In this document: positions 15,670 through 24,969 of the stretch, one piece after another
How the letters are laid out: every line of letters begins with the position of its first letter
Position numbering within the stretch: position 1 is the first letter of the stretch
Assembly: GCF_000372825.1 (NCBI RefSeq)
Contig: NZ_KB910516.1
Span: forward strand, 1,892,011-1,956,010
Direction: 5' to 3'
Origin: Methylobacterium sp. 77
Lineage (GTDB): Bacteria > Pseudomonadota > Alphaproteobacteria > Rhizobiales > Beijerinckiaceae
DNA length: 64,000 nucleotides
Translations under genes and position numbers: made by a program
The notes under the pieces: model-generated
Database searches by the model: none
What the model saw: the letters and a program-made list of their open reading frames with translations, nothing else
Told to the model about the DNA's origin: nothing

Positions 15670-18600
15670 ATGGCGGTTTCCTCGTTCAAGAGCGTGTGCG
15701 AATCGAACGTGATCAAGCGTACAGACATAGCGATCGTCGGCCGTTCGTGCCGTTTGCCCGGCGCGCCCAGCATCGATGGCCTCTGGCAGCTTCTGAGCGA
15801 AGGACGTTGCGCCGTCGGTCGCATTCCTGACGATCGCTGGTCGCTGGAGCGGTTCGGCCATCCGCGCGCGCAAGAGCGCGGCAAGAGCTACACCTGGTCG
15901 GCCGGTGTTCTCGACGACATCTGGTCGTTCGACCCCGGCGTCTTCGGCATCTCGCCGCGCGAGGCCGAGCAGATGGACCCGCAGCAGCGGCTCCTGCTCG
16001 AGCTGACCTGGGAAGCCCTGGAGGATGCGGGCTTGCGCCCCTCCGCCGTGGCCGGGACCGAGATCGGCGTGTTCGTGGGCGCCTCGTCCCTCGATTACGG
16101 CAACCTGCGCGTCCTCGATACGTCCTCCGGCGACGCCTACGCCGCGACCGGCAACACGCTCTCGATCCTGTCCAACCGGATCTCCTACATCTACGATCTC
16201 AAGGGGCCGAGCTTCACCGTCGACACGGCCTGTTCCTCGTCGCTTGTGGCGCTCGATGCCGCCGTGGCCGCGATCGCCAGCGGCCGGATCGACACCGCCG
16301 TGGTCGCGGGTGTGAACCTGCTCGCGAGCCCGTTCAACTTCATCTGCTTCTCCAACGCGCAGATGCTGTCGCGCACCGGGCTCTGCCAGGCCTTCTCGGC
16401 CAATGCCGACGGCTATGTCCGCTCCGAGGGCGGTGTCGTCCTGGTGCTGAAATCGGCGCGCGCCGCGGCGCGAGACGGCGATACCGTGCGCGGCGTCATC
16501 GCGGCGAGCGGCGTGAATTCCGACGGCCGCACCACCGGCATCTCGCTTCCGTCCGGCTACGCGCAGGGCGCGCTGCTCGAGCAGATCTATCGCGAGGCCG
16601 AGATCGATCTCGATGCGGTGGCGTTCGTCGAGGCCCACGGCACCGGGACCGCCGTGGGTGACCCGATCGAGGCCGGCGCCATCGGCGGCAAGATCGGCAA
16701 GCCCCGTCGGGAGCCCCTGCCGATCGGCTCGATCAAGAGCAATATCGGCCATACCGAGCCTGTCTCCGGCCTCGCCGGCCTGCTCAAGGCGAGCCTCGCC
16801 CTGGAGCACGACCTGCTGCCGCCCTCGCTGCATGCGGCCGAGCTCAATCCCGACATCCCCTTCACCACGCTCAACTTGGCAGTGGTCACCGCGCCGCTGG
16901 CGCTCCCGCGCGGCAGGGGCGAGCGCTTCGCCGGCGTCAACTCGTTCGGCTTCGGCGGCACCAACGCCCATATCATCCTCACGGACGGCACCCCCGCCGA
17001 CGCCAAGCCAGCATCGCTACCGAGCGACGCTCCGCGCGCTCCGGAACTGCTGCTGCTCTCGGCCCAGAGCCGCGCGGCGCTCAACGAACTCGCCCTCGAT
17101 TATGCCGACAGGTTCGAAGCGGCCGGTGCCGCCGAGACCGTGCGCATCGCCGCCGCCGCCGCTCATCGGCGCGAGCGCCTGTCCACCCGCCTCGCCTTGC
17201 CCCTCGACGCGGACCTGCCCGCCACCCTGCGCGCCGTGGCCGATGCCGAGGAGACCGACATCGCGCGGGTCGGCACCGCCGTCGACCGCAATGCCGAGGT
17301 CGCCTTCGTCTATTCCGGCAATGGCAGCCAATGGGCGGGAATGGGCCGTGAGGCCTATGACCGCAACGCCGTCTACCGCGCGGCCTTCGACCGGATCGAC
17401 GTCCTGTTCGCCGAGATTTCGGGCTGGTCGCTGAAGGAGGCCCTGTTCGCCGAGGACCTCGCCGAGCGCATGGTCCTCACGCGGGTCTCGCAGCCGCTGA
17501 TCTTCGCGATCTCCAGCGCCTCGACCACGGCCCTGAAGGCCGCCGGCCTCGTCCCGTCCTACGTGCTCGGCCACAGCGTCGGCGAGATCGCGGCGGCGGA
17601 AGGTGCCGGCATCCTGAGCCTCGAACAGGCGGTGAAGGTCATCTTCCACCGCAGCCAGCATCAGGAGACGACGCGGGGCCTCGGCACCATGGCGGTGCTG
17701 CTGGCGCCGGTGGAGGAGATCGAGATCTTCCTCAAGGATTATCCGAGCCTCGACATCGCCGCCTATAACAGCCCGAAAGCCGTCACCGTGGCGGGGCCCG
17801 TCGCCGATATCGACGCGGCGATGAAGGCGCTGGCGCGCAAGCGCCGTCGTGGTCGCAAGCTCGACCTCGCCTATCCCTTCCACGGCCGGCTGATGAACCC
17901 GACCGAGAAGCCGTTGCTGCGCGATCTCGCGGGGCTCAAGCCCCATCCCGGCACGATCGCCATGGTCTCCACCGTGACCGGCGCCGTGCTGCCCGGCGCG
18001 CGGTTCGATGCCGGCTACTGGTGGCGCAACATCCGCGAGCCGGTGCGCTTCTGCGATGCGGTTCAGGAAGCGACCCGCAAGGGCGCCCGCATCTTCGTCG
18101 AGGTCGGCCCGAGGGCGACCCTGCTGCCGCATATCGGCGATTGCATCGAGCCGCTCGGCATCGAGAACGCCACGGTGGGCGTGCTCACCAACAAGCCCGT
18201 CGGCAGCGACCCGTTCGCCCGCGCTCTCGCCTCGGCCCTCGTCAACGGCGCCGCGGTCGATGAGGCGGCGGTGTTCGGCGAGAACCCGAAGGGCGATGTC
18301 GCGCTTCCGACCTATCCCTGGCAGCGCCGGCCGTTCCGGCTGGCCGAGACCTCCGAAGGCGTCGGCGCGGCGACCGCCCGCGCCTATCACCCGCTCTACG
18401 GATCGCGGGTCTCGCCCGACGGGCTCGAATGGACCGGCCATCTCGACATCGCCACGGTGCCCGAGCTCGACGACCACCGCATCGACGGCCAGGCGATCCT
18501 GCCCGGCGCCGCCTTCATCGAGATGGCGCTCGGCGTCGCCCGCGAGGCCATGCGCAGCGACGACGTGGTCCTCGCCGAATTCGAGATCCAGTCGCCGATG

Positions 18601-21600
18601 GTCTTCGGCGAGGACGCCCTGCGCGAAGTCGCGGTGCGGCTCTCGGGCAGCGGCAACCAGATCCAGATCCTCAGCCGTCCGCGTTTGACCCAGGCCGGCT
18701 GGCAGCTGCACGCCTCCGCCAAGATCGTGGACGGCACCTTCGCGGCGCGTCCGCGGCAGGACATCGACATCCCGGCCGAGAACGCCGTCGAGGGGGCCGG
18801 GCTCTATCGGCTCGCCGCCGCCTCCGGCCTCGATTTCGGGCCGAGCTTCCGCCAGGTCGCCCTCAGCGCCCGCGTGGACGAGACGGTGATCGTCTCCGAG
18901 CTGAAGCCGGCGGAATCGGACCCGCGTTTCGGCCTCGTGCCGGCCCGGCTCGATTCGTGTTTCCACGGCCTGATCCTGCTCTTCGCCGACCTGCTAGGCG
19001 AGGGCTCGACCAAGGCCTACGTGCCGGTGCGCTTCGGCGAAATCCGGCTGATCCGGCCCGGCGCCGTCATCGCCAAGGCGATGATCCGCACGCGGCGCTG
19101 CAACGAGCGCAGCATCCTGGCGGACTTCACCCTGGTCGACGAGGCCGGCGAGGTGATCGCCACCCTGCGCGAGGGCCGCTTCCAGGCCCTGCGCGCCAAA
19201 TCCGGCCAGGATCTCGCCGCCTACGCCATCGCGCAAAGGTCCGAGCTCGCCACCGAACCCACCGCGATCCCCCTCGACCGCCGGGCCCGCATCGCCGATG
19301 CCGTCCGTCCGGGCATCAAGGCGGCCCTCGCGCCTGCCGATGCGGCGCTCTCGCCGGGCCACCTGCTTCTCGAAGGCTGGGCCACCTCGCTGGCCTACCG
19401 CATGGCCGAGGGGCTGCAGCGATCGGGCGCCGTCGCCATCGACGAGCGCGTGCCGGAACCGATGCGGCCCTGGCTCCTCAACGCGCTCTACGCCCTCGAG
19501 AGCAGCGGCCTCGCCACCCTCGACGGGACGCGCTGGACCCTGCGCAAGGACGTCACCCTGCCGGCGCCCGAAGAGATCATGCGCTGGATCGCGGCCGACC
19601 ATCCGGAATTGTCCGCCGAACTGGTGCTCACGGCCGATCTCGGCGCCGTGGTCGCCCGTCTTCTCTCCGGCGACCTCGCGAGCCCGCCCACCCTGTCGCA
19701 GAACGCGCTCGACGCCTTCGTCCTGCGCAGCGCCAGCGCCCGCGCCTCGTCCGACGTGATCGCCGGAATCCTCGACGGCGCCCGCGCCGACCTGCCGACC
19801 GACCGCTCCCTGCGCCTGCTCCAGCTCGGGTTCGGGCCGCTCTCGGCCCAGGCCGCCGCTTTCGCCGACGGCATCGCCGCGCAGCTCACCGTGTTCGAGA
19901 CCGACCGGCGCCTCGCCGAGCGCGCCCGCCTCGCCTTGCCGCGCGGCGTCGCCGTGATCGAGGACGAGGCCGAGCTGGCGGAAGGCGGCTTCGACGCGAT
20001 CCTGGCGAGCAACGTGCTGCACCGGACCGGGCGCGGCCTCCTCGGCAAGATCGCCGATGCCCTCGCCACCGGCGGTTTCCTGCTGGCGGTGGAGCCCGGC
20101 GCCTCGCTGTTCCGCGATCTCGTCTTCGGCCTGATGCCGGATTGGTTCGAGGGTTCCGACGAGATGCCTCTCGGGCGCCTCGACGACATCACCGGCTGGC
20201 AGCGCTCGCTGAGCGAGACCGGCCTCGTCCGCGTCGCCGTCGACCGGGCCGCCTCGGCCAATGGCGACGACCTCCTGTTCCTGGCCGAAGCCCCGGTACG
20301 GGCCAAGCCCTCGACGGGCCAAACCTTCACCTTCATCATCGGCTCGCAGGATTCCTTCGCGGCCGAGACCGCCTCGTCGCTGGCGACCCTGCTGGTGGCG
20401 GCCGGCGTCCATGTCTCGATCATCCTCGATTCCGAGCAATCGCTGCTCGAACTCGAACGCGAGAGCCCCGATACGGTGGTGTTCCTCGCCGGGGCCTTCG
20501 GCGCGGGCGGTGAGGCCGCCGACCGGCTGCGCGAGCGCTGCCTCGGTCTCAAGCGCTGCGTCGAGCATCTCGGGACGCGCCAGACCCGCCTCTGGGTCGT
20601 CTGTCCCGGCGCGACGCGCCACGACGGCAGCGCCGACGGAGCGGTGGAAGCCGGGCTCTGGGCCTTCACCCGTACCCTCGCCAACGAGGTCGCCACCCTC
20701 GACATCCGCCGCATCGACCTCACCGAGGCGATGCCGACGAAGCTGGCCTCCGAGCGCCTGCGCGACGTGATCCTCTCCGGCACGAGCGAGACCGAGATCG
20801 TCCTCGACATCGACGCCACCCGCGTGATCCGGTTCTCGCCGGGGCAGCTCTCGCGCCGGCCCGCCGCCGATGCCGTGGCCGCTCCGGCCGCACAGCTCGA
20901 GCGCAGCGTCACCGGCGGTCTCAACGACATGCAATGGGGGCCGGCCGAGCGGCGCGCTCCCGGACGCGGAGAGGTCGAGATCGCCGTGGAGGCCACCGGC
21001 CTCAACTTCCGCGACGTGCTCTGGGCGCTGTCGATGCTCCCGGAGGAGATCCTGGAGGACGGCTTCGCCGGTCCGCGCCTCGGCCTCGAAGTGGCCGGCC
21101 GCGTGGTCTCGGTGGGCAAGGGCGTCGCCGCCTTCAAGGTCGGCGATCCCGTCGTCGCCTTCGCCCAGTCGGGCTTCTCGACCCATATCGTGGTGCCCGA
21201 GCTCGTGGTGGCGCCGAGCCCGCCCGGCCTCGATCCGCAGGCGGCGGCCACCGTGCCGGTGGCCTTCCTCACCGCCTATTACAGCCTCGTCAGCTGCGCC
21301 AAGCTGCGGCGCGGCGAGTGGGTGCTGGTCCATGGCGGCGCCGGCGGCGTCGGCCTCGCCGCGCTCCAGATCGCCAAGCTGAAGGGTGCGCGCGTCATCG
21401 CCACCGCCGGCTCGCGCGAGAAGCGCGCCCTGGTGAAGGCCCTGGGCGCCGAGCACGTCCTCGATTCGCGCTCGCTGGCCTTCGTCGACGACGTGCGCCG
21501 CATCACCGGCGACGGCGTCGGCGTGGTGCTGAACAGCCTGTTCGGCGAGGCGATGGAGCGCAGCCTCAACTGCCTGAAGCCGTTCGGCCGCTTCATCGAA

Positions 21601-23136
21601 TTGGGCAAGCGCGACTACGTCGCCAACACCCATATCGGCCTGCGCCCGTTCCGGCGGAACCTGTCGTATTTCGGCGTCGATCTCGATCAGGTGCTCCAGC
21701 ACCAGGGCGAGGACGGGGCGCGCCTGTTCCGCGAGGTGATGGCCCTGTTCTCGGAAGGCGGCCTCAAGCCCCTGCCGTTCCAGCCCTTCACCTCCGACGA
21801 GGTCTCCGACGCGTTCCGGCTGATGCAGCAATCCGGGCATGTGGGGAAGATCGTCATCGCCCCGCCCAAGCCCGGCCGCATCACAATCGGGCGCAGGTCG
21901 GACTTCACGGTCTCCACCGAGGGCGTCCACCTCATCACCGGAGGGCTCGGCGGCTTCGGCATCGAGGCTGCGCGCTGGCTCGCCGACCGGGGTGCCCGTC
22001 ACCTCGTTCTCGTCGGACGCAAGGGCGCGTCGAGCCCGGAGGCCAAGCAGGTCGTGGCCGACCTCGCGGCCCGCGGCGTCAGCGTCGCCGCGATGGCCTG
22101 TGACATCACCAGCCGCAAGGCGGTGGCCGATCTCCTCGACGAGGTCGAGAGCGGCGGCCGCAGGCTCGCCGGCGTGATCCACGGGGCGATGGTCCTGCAG
22201 GACGGCCTCATCGCCAATCTCGACGCGGCCGCCCTCGACGCCGTGATCCGTCCGAAGGTGGTCGGTGCCGAGCATCTCGATGCCGCCACCCGCGAGCGGC
22301 AGCTCGATTACTTCGTGCTGTTCTCCTCGGCCACGACCTTCATCGGCAATCCGGGACAGGGCGCCTACGTCGCCGCCAACGGGTTCATGGAGGGCCTTGC
22401 CCGCCGTCGCCGGGCGCTGGGCCTGCCGGCCCTCGCCGTGGCCTGGGGCGCGATCGGCGATGTCGGTGTGCTCGCCCGCAACCGCGCCGTGATGGAGACC
22501 CTGGCCGGCCGCGTCGGCGTGACGCCGATGGATGCCCGCCGCTCCCTCGACCTGATGGCCGAGGCGCTGGAAGGACAGGGCTCGACCCCCGACGACGCCG
22601 TCATCGCCATCGCCTCGATGCATTGGGGCAAGGCTCGCGAGCGCCTCGCGACCATGCGCTCGCCGAGCTATGGCGATCTCGGCTCCGACCAGCAGGCGGA
22701 ATCCGGCACGGTGACCGCCATCGATATCGGCGGACTGCTCAAGAATCTGGACCTCGACGCGGTGCGCAAGACCGTCTCCGACGCCATCGTCGAGGACATC
22801 GCCCGCATCCTGCGCCTGCCCAAGGACGACATCAGCCGCGTGCGCCATCTCTCCGAGATCGGCCTCGACTCGCTGATGGGCGTGGAACTCGGCGCCAGCC
22901 TGCAGGAGCGCTTCGCCCTCGACGCGCCGCCCTCGGGCATTTCCTCGGGCCTCACCGTCGTCGAACTGGCGGAGACTCTGATCCAATCCGTGGCGGCCCC
23001 GGTGGACGACGCCTCGGCGGCGGTGATGAGCCTGGCCCAGCGCCATGCCAGCGAGGGCGTCGACGTGCGCACCCTCGAGCCGTTCCACGAGCTCGTTGAG
23101 CAGAACAGTCTCCAGATCAAAGAAATTCTGCCATGA
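15670..23136 (+). CDS. reducing type I polyketide synthase, KS-AT-DH-(MT)-ER-KR-ACP
   Basis: A 2488-residue single-module, fully reducing and probably iterative synthase. KS about 15-440: Cys188 in DTACSSS, His323 in HGTGT, His361 in NIGHTE. AT about 545-850: Ser636 in GHSVGE and His738 in YPFHG. DH about 905-1190: His936 in HRIDGQAILP and Asp1095. A methyltransferase-like region (about 1250-1520) has LASNVLHRTGRG but a degenerate SAM motif (QLGFGPL). ER about 1748-2060: HGGAGGVG at 1888. KR about 2085-2275: ITGGLGGFG, Tyr2233. ACP: Ser2401 in GLDSLMG. There is no thioesterase. The order matches highly reducing fungal synthases such as Fum1. The ATG at 15670 has a poor ribosome site; GTGs at 15694 and 15709 are alternatives. 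Confidence 0.93.
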   Translation: MAVSSFKSVCESNVIKRTDIAIVGRSCRLPGAPSIDGLWQLLSEGRCAVGRIPDDRWSLERFGHPRAQERGKSYTWSAGVLDDIWSFDPGVFGISPREAEQMDPQQRLLLELTWEALEDAGLRPSAVAGTEIGVFVGASSLDYGNLRVLDTSSGDAYAATGNTLSILSNRISYIYDLKGPSFTVDTACSSSLVALDAAVAAIASGRIDTAVVAGVNLLASPFNFICFSNAQMLSRTGLCQAFSANADGYVRSEGGVVLVLKSARAAARDGDTVRGVIAASGVNSDGRTTGISLPSGYAQGALLEQIYREAEIDLDAVAFVEAHGTGTAVGDPIEAGAIGGKIGKPRREPLPIGSIKSNIGHTEPVSGLAGLLKASLALEHDLLPPSLHAAELNPDIPFTTLNLAVVTAPLALPRGRGERFAGVNSFGFGGTNAHIILTDGTPADAKPASLPSDAPRAPELLLLSAQSRAALNELALDYADRFEAAGAAETVRIAAAAAHRRERLSTRLALPLDADLPATLRAVADAEETDIARVGTAVDRNAEVAFVYSGNGSQWAGMGREAYDRNAVYRAAFDRIDVLFAEISGWSLKEALFAEDLAERMVLTRVSQPLIFAISSASTTALKAAGLVPSYVLGHSVGEIAAAEGAGILSLEQAVKVIFHRSQHQETTRGLGTMAVLLAPVEEIEIFLKDYPSLDIAAYNSPKAVTVAGPVADIDAAMKALARKRRRGRKLDLAYPFHGRLMNPTEKPLLRDLAGLKPHPGTIAMVSTVTGAVLPGARFDAGYWWRNIREPVRFCDAVQEATRKGARIFVEVGPRATLLPHIGDCIEPLGIENATVGVLTNKPVGSDPFARALASALVNGAAVDEAAVFGENPKGDVALPTYPWQRRPFRLAETSEGVGAATARAYHPLYGSRVSPDGLEWTGHLDIATVPELDDHRIDGQAILPGAAFIEMALGVAREAMRSDDVVLAEFEIQSPMVFGEDALREVAVRLSGSGNQIQILSRPRLTQAGWQLHASAKIVDGTFAARPRQDIDIPAENAVEGAGLYRLAAASGLDFGPSFRQVALSARVDETVIVSELKPAESDPRFGLVPARLDSCFHGLILLFADLLGEGSTKAYVPVRFGEIRLIRPGAVIAKAMIRTRRCNERSILADFTLVDEAGEVIATLREGRFQALRAKSGQDLAAYAIAQRSELATEPTAIPLDRRARIADAVRPGIKAALAPADAALSPGHLLLEGWATSLAYRMAEGLQRSGAVAIDERVPEPMRPWLLNALYALESSGLATLDGTRWTLRKDVTLPAPEEIMRWIAADHPELSAELVLTADLGAVVARLLSGDLASPPTLSQNALDAFVLRSASARASSDVIAGILDGARADLPTDRSLRLLQLGFGPLSAQAAAFADGIAAQLTVFETDRRLAERARLALPRGVAVIEDEAELAEGGFDAILASNVLHRTGRGLLGKIADALATGGFLLAVEPGASLFRDLVFGLMPDWFEGSDEMPLGRLDDITGWQRSLSETGLVRVAVDRAASANGDDLLFLAEAPVRAKPSTGQTFTFIIGSQDSFAAETASSLATLLVAAGVHVSIILDSEQSLLELERESPDTVVFLAGAFGAGGEAADRLRERCLGLKRCVEHLGTRQTRLWVVCPGATRHDGSADGAVEAGLWAFTRTLANEVATLDIRRIDLTEAMPTKLASERLRDVILSGTSETEIVLDIDATRVIRFSPGQLSRRPAADAVAAPAAQLERSVTGGLNDMQWGPAERRAPGRGEVEIAVEATGLNFRDVLWALSMLPEEILEDGFAGPRLGLEVAGRVVSVGKGVAAFKVGDPVVAFAQSGFSTHIVVPELVVAPSPPGLDPQAAATVPVAFLTAYYSLVSCAKLRRGEWVLVHGGAGGVGLAALQIAKLKGARVIATAGSREKRALVKALGAEHVLDSRSLAFVDDVRRITGDGVGVVLNSLFGEAMERSLNCLKPFGRFIELGKRDYVANTHIGLRPFRRNLSYFGVDLDQVLQHQGEDGARLFREVMALFSEGGLKPLPFQPFTSDEVSDAFRLMQQSGHVGKIVIAPPKPGRITIGRRSDFTVSTEGVHLITGGLGGFGIEAARWLADRGARHLVLVGRKGASSPEAKQVVADLAARGVSVAAMACDITSRKAVADLLDEVESGGRRLAGVIHGAMVLQDGLIANLDAAALDAVIRPKVVGAEHLDAATRERQLDYFVLFSSATTFIGNPGQGAYVAANGFMEGLARRRRALGLPALAVAWGAIGDVGVLARNRAVMETLAGRVGVTPMDARRSLDLMAEALEGQGSTPDDAVIAIASMHWGKARERLATMRSPSYGDLGSDQQAESGTVTAIDIGGLLKNLDLDAVRKTVSDAIVEDIARILRLPKDDISRVRHLSEIGLDSLMGVELGASLQERFALDAPPSGISSGLTVVELAETLIQSVAAPVDDASAAVMSLAQRHASEGVDVRTLEPFHELVEQNSLQIKEILP

Positions 23137-23202
23137 TCCGTCCGGCCGGCCGAAAGGCCGGCCGCGCTCGGCGGCATCGGTCAATCGGAAGATTCAACAG
23201 GC

Positions 23203-24576
23203 ATGAGTAATCCAGCCCGCCCCGACGGCGGCCGCGCGGCGCTCGCGGGCTTCGTCACGAACCGGCTCGGCCGCAACGCCAACCGGCAGGCCGCCCCACG
23301 TCCCGAGGCGAAGGCGACGGACGCGTCGGTGCAGAAATTCGAATCCCTGCCCGGCTACCGCGAATTGCGGCTGCAGCGCTCGGCCGCCGACCTGATCGGC
23401 CTCGGCAATCCGTTCTTCCGGGTCCACGAGACCAGGGCCGGAGCCACCACCCGCATCGCCGGCAAGGGCTTCATCAATTTCTCGTCCTACGATTACCTCG
23501 GGCTCAACGGGCATCCGGACGTGAGCGAGGCGGCGCGTCGGGCCATCGACGAGTTCGGCACCTCGGCCTCCGCGAGCCGGATCGTCGCCGGTGAGCGCCC
23601 TGGCCATATCCGCCTCGAACAGGCGCTCGCCGACCATTACGAGACCGAGGCCTGCGTGGTGATGGTGAGCGGCCACGCCACCAACGTCACCACCATCGGC
23701 GCCCTGCTGGAACCCGGCGACGTGATCTTCCACGACGCGCTGAGCCACAACAGCATCGTCACCGGAGCCCAGCTCTCGGGCGCCCAGCGCCGCTCCTTCG
23801 CCCATAACGATCTCGACGCCCTGGAAACCCTGCTCGGCGCCACCCGCCACGAGCACCGTCGCGCGCTGATCGTGGTCGAGGGTCTCTACAGCATGGACGG
23901 CGACGCGCCGGACCTTGCCGGACTCGTCGCGCTGAAGCAGCGCTACGATGCCTGGCTGATGGTCGACGACGCCCACGGGCTCGGCGTCCTCGGCCGGACC
24001 GGCGTCGGCCTCGCCGAGCATTGCGACATCGACCCGCGCCTCGTCGACATCTGGATGGGCACGCTGTCGAAGACGCTGTCCTCCTGCGGCGGCTACATCG
24101 CCGGCCCGGCGGCGCTGATCGAATATCTGAAATGCACGGCCGGCGGCTTCATCTACAGCGTCGGCCTGTCCCCGCCGCTGGCCGCTGCCGCCGAGGCGTC
24201 CCTCGCCCTGATGCAGGCCGAGCCGCACCGGGTGGAGCGCCTGCGCCAGAACGGCCACCTGTTCCTGTCCTGCGCCAAGAAGCACGGGCTCGATACCGGA
24301 ACCAGCCTCGGCCTCGCCGTCATTCCCGTCATCGTCGGGGATTCGCTGAAATCGGTCACCCTGTCGGACCGCCTGTTCAAGCGCGGCATCAACGTGCAGC
24401 CGATCATCCACCCGGCCGTGCCCGAGCGCTCGTCGCGCCTGCGCTTCTTCATCACCTCCGAGCACACGCCCGAACAGATCCGCGAGACCGTGGCGGCGGT
24501 GGCCGAGGAACTCGCCGAGATCGAGAAGGGCGGCTCGCTGATCGAGCAGCTGATGGCCAAGCGCGGCAAGCCCTGA
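23203..24576 (+). CDS. alpha-oxoamine synthase family PLP enzyme (serine palmitoyltransferase-like)
   Basis: A 457-residue fold-type I PLP enzyme related to serine palmitoyltransferase, AONS (BioF) and Kbl, which join an acyl thioester to an amino acid with loss of CO2. It shows FSSYDYLGL, DALSHNSIV, VVEGLYSMDGD, DDAHGLGVLG and the PLP lysine Lys290 in TLSKTLSSCGGY; the C-terminus has INVQPIIHPAVP and LRFFITSEHT. A variable 45-residue N-terminal extension precedes the core. It lies 66 bases after the thioesterase-lacking synthase, so it most likely releases the ACP-bound chain as an amino ketone. Which amino acid is used cannot be read from sequence. Confidence 0.9.
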   Translation: MSNPARPDGGRAALAGFVTNRLGRNANRQAAPRPEAKATDASVQKFESLPGYRELRLQRSAADLIGLGNPFFRVHETRAGATTRIAGKGFINFSSYDYLGLNGHPDVSEAARRAIDEFGTSASASRIVAGERPGHIRLEQALADHYETEACVVMVSGHATNVTTIGALLEPGDVIFHDALSHNSIVTGAQLSGAQRRSFAHNDLDALETLLGATRHEHRRALIVVEGLYSMDGDAPDLAGLVALKQRYDAWLMVDDAHGLGVLGRTGVGLAEHCDIDPRLVDIWMGTLSKTLSSCGGYIAGPAALIEYLKCTAGGFIYSVGLSPPLAAAAEASLALMQAEPHRVERLRQNGHLFLSCAKKHGLDTGTSLGLAVIPVIVGDSLKSVTLSDRLFKRGINVQPIIHPAVPERSSRLRFFITSEHTPEQIRETVAAVAEELAEIEKGGSLIEQLMAKRGKP

Positions 24577-24604
24577 GCTTGTCCCACCGGCTGATGCCAC
24601 ACCG

Positions 24605-24631
24605 CACCGACCCATGATGGCGGGGTCGGTG
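24605..24631. terminator. hairpin after the polyketide operon
   Basis: CACCGACCC at 24605-24613 pairs perfectly with GGGTCGGTG at 24623-24631 around a nine-base loop, about 30 bases past the oxoamine synthase stop. No T-run follows, so it may be a weak or factor-assisted terminator shared with the convergent azlD gene. Confidence 0.5.
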
Positions 24632-24669
24632 TGATCCGGCGGACGAAGGCCGCCGCGCGATGGCCGGTC

Positions 24670-24969
24670 TCAGCCCAGCACGTGCCGCAGCAGGCCCGTC
24701 GCCACGATGGCGGTGAGAATGGTCGGCAGCATCGGCCAGCGCGTCGCGACGACGAGGGTGATCGCGAGGCCGATGAGATCGGCCGGATGGCTCGAGATGA
24801 AGCTCGGCGCGATCATGGCGATGAAGACGCAGCCGGGGGCGGCCTCCATCACCGCGGCGGCGCGGGGACCGAGATCCCTGTTGCGCAGGAGCACGTAGCC
24901 GGCGATCCGGGTCAGGTAGGTGGCGCCGGCCATCAGCAGGATGGTGAGAACCGTGGCTGAGGGCATCAT
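24670..24969 (-). CDS. azlD: AzlD family branched-chain amino acid exporter subunit
   Basis: A 99-residue, highly hydrophobic protein with three or four transmembrane helices and the AzlD-typical TYLTRIAGYVLL near the start, then EAAPGCVFIAMIAP and a final LLRHVLG. With AzlC it forms an inner-membrane exporter of branched-chain or related amino acids. Its ATG at 24969 overlaps the azlC stop by four bases (ATGA); a second ATG follows at 24966. Confidence 0.88.
   Translation of the reverse strand: MMPSATVLTILLMAGATYLTRIAGYVLLRNRDLGPRAAAVMEAAPGCVFIAMIAPSFISSHPADLIGLAITLVVATRWPMLPTILTAIVATGLLRHVLG

Noticed and set aside
18994-23184. A very long open frame (about 1396 codons) on the minus strand opposite the polyketide synthase
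   Set aside because: Long antisense frames are expected in GC-rich coding DNA. The product is low-complexity, rich in Gly, Arg, His and Ala without domain motifs, while the plus strand has intact catalytic motifs throughout.
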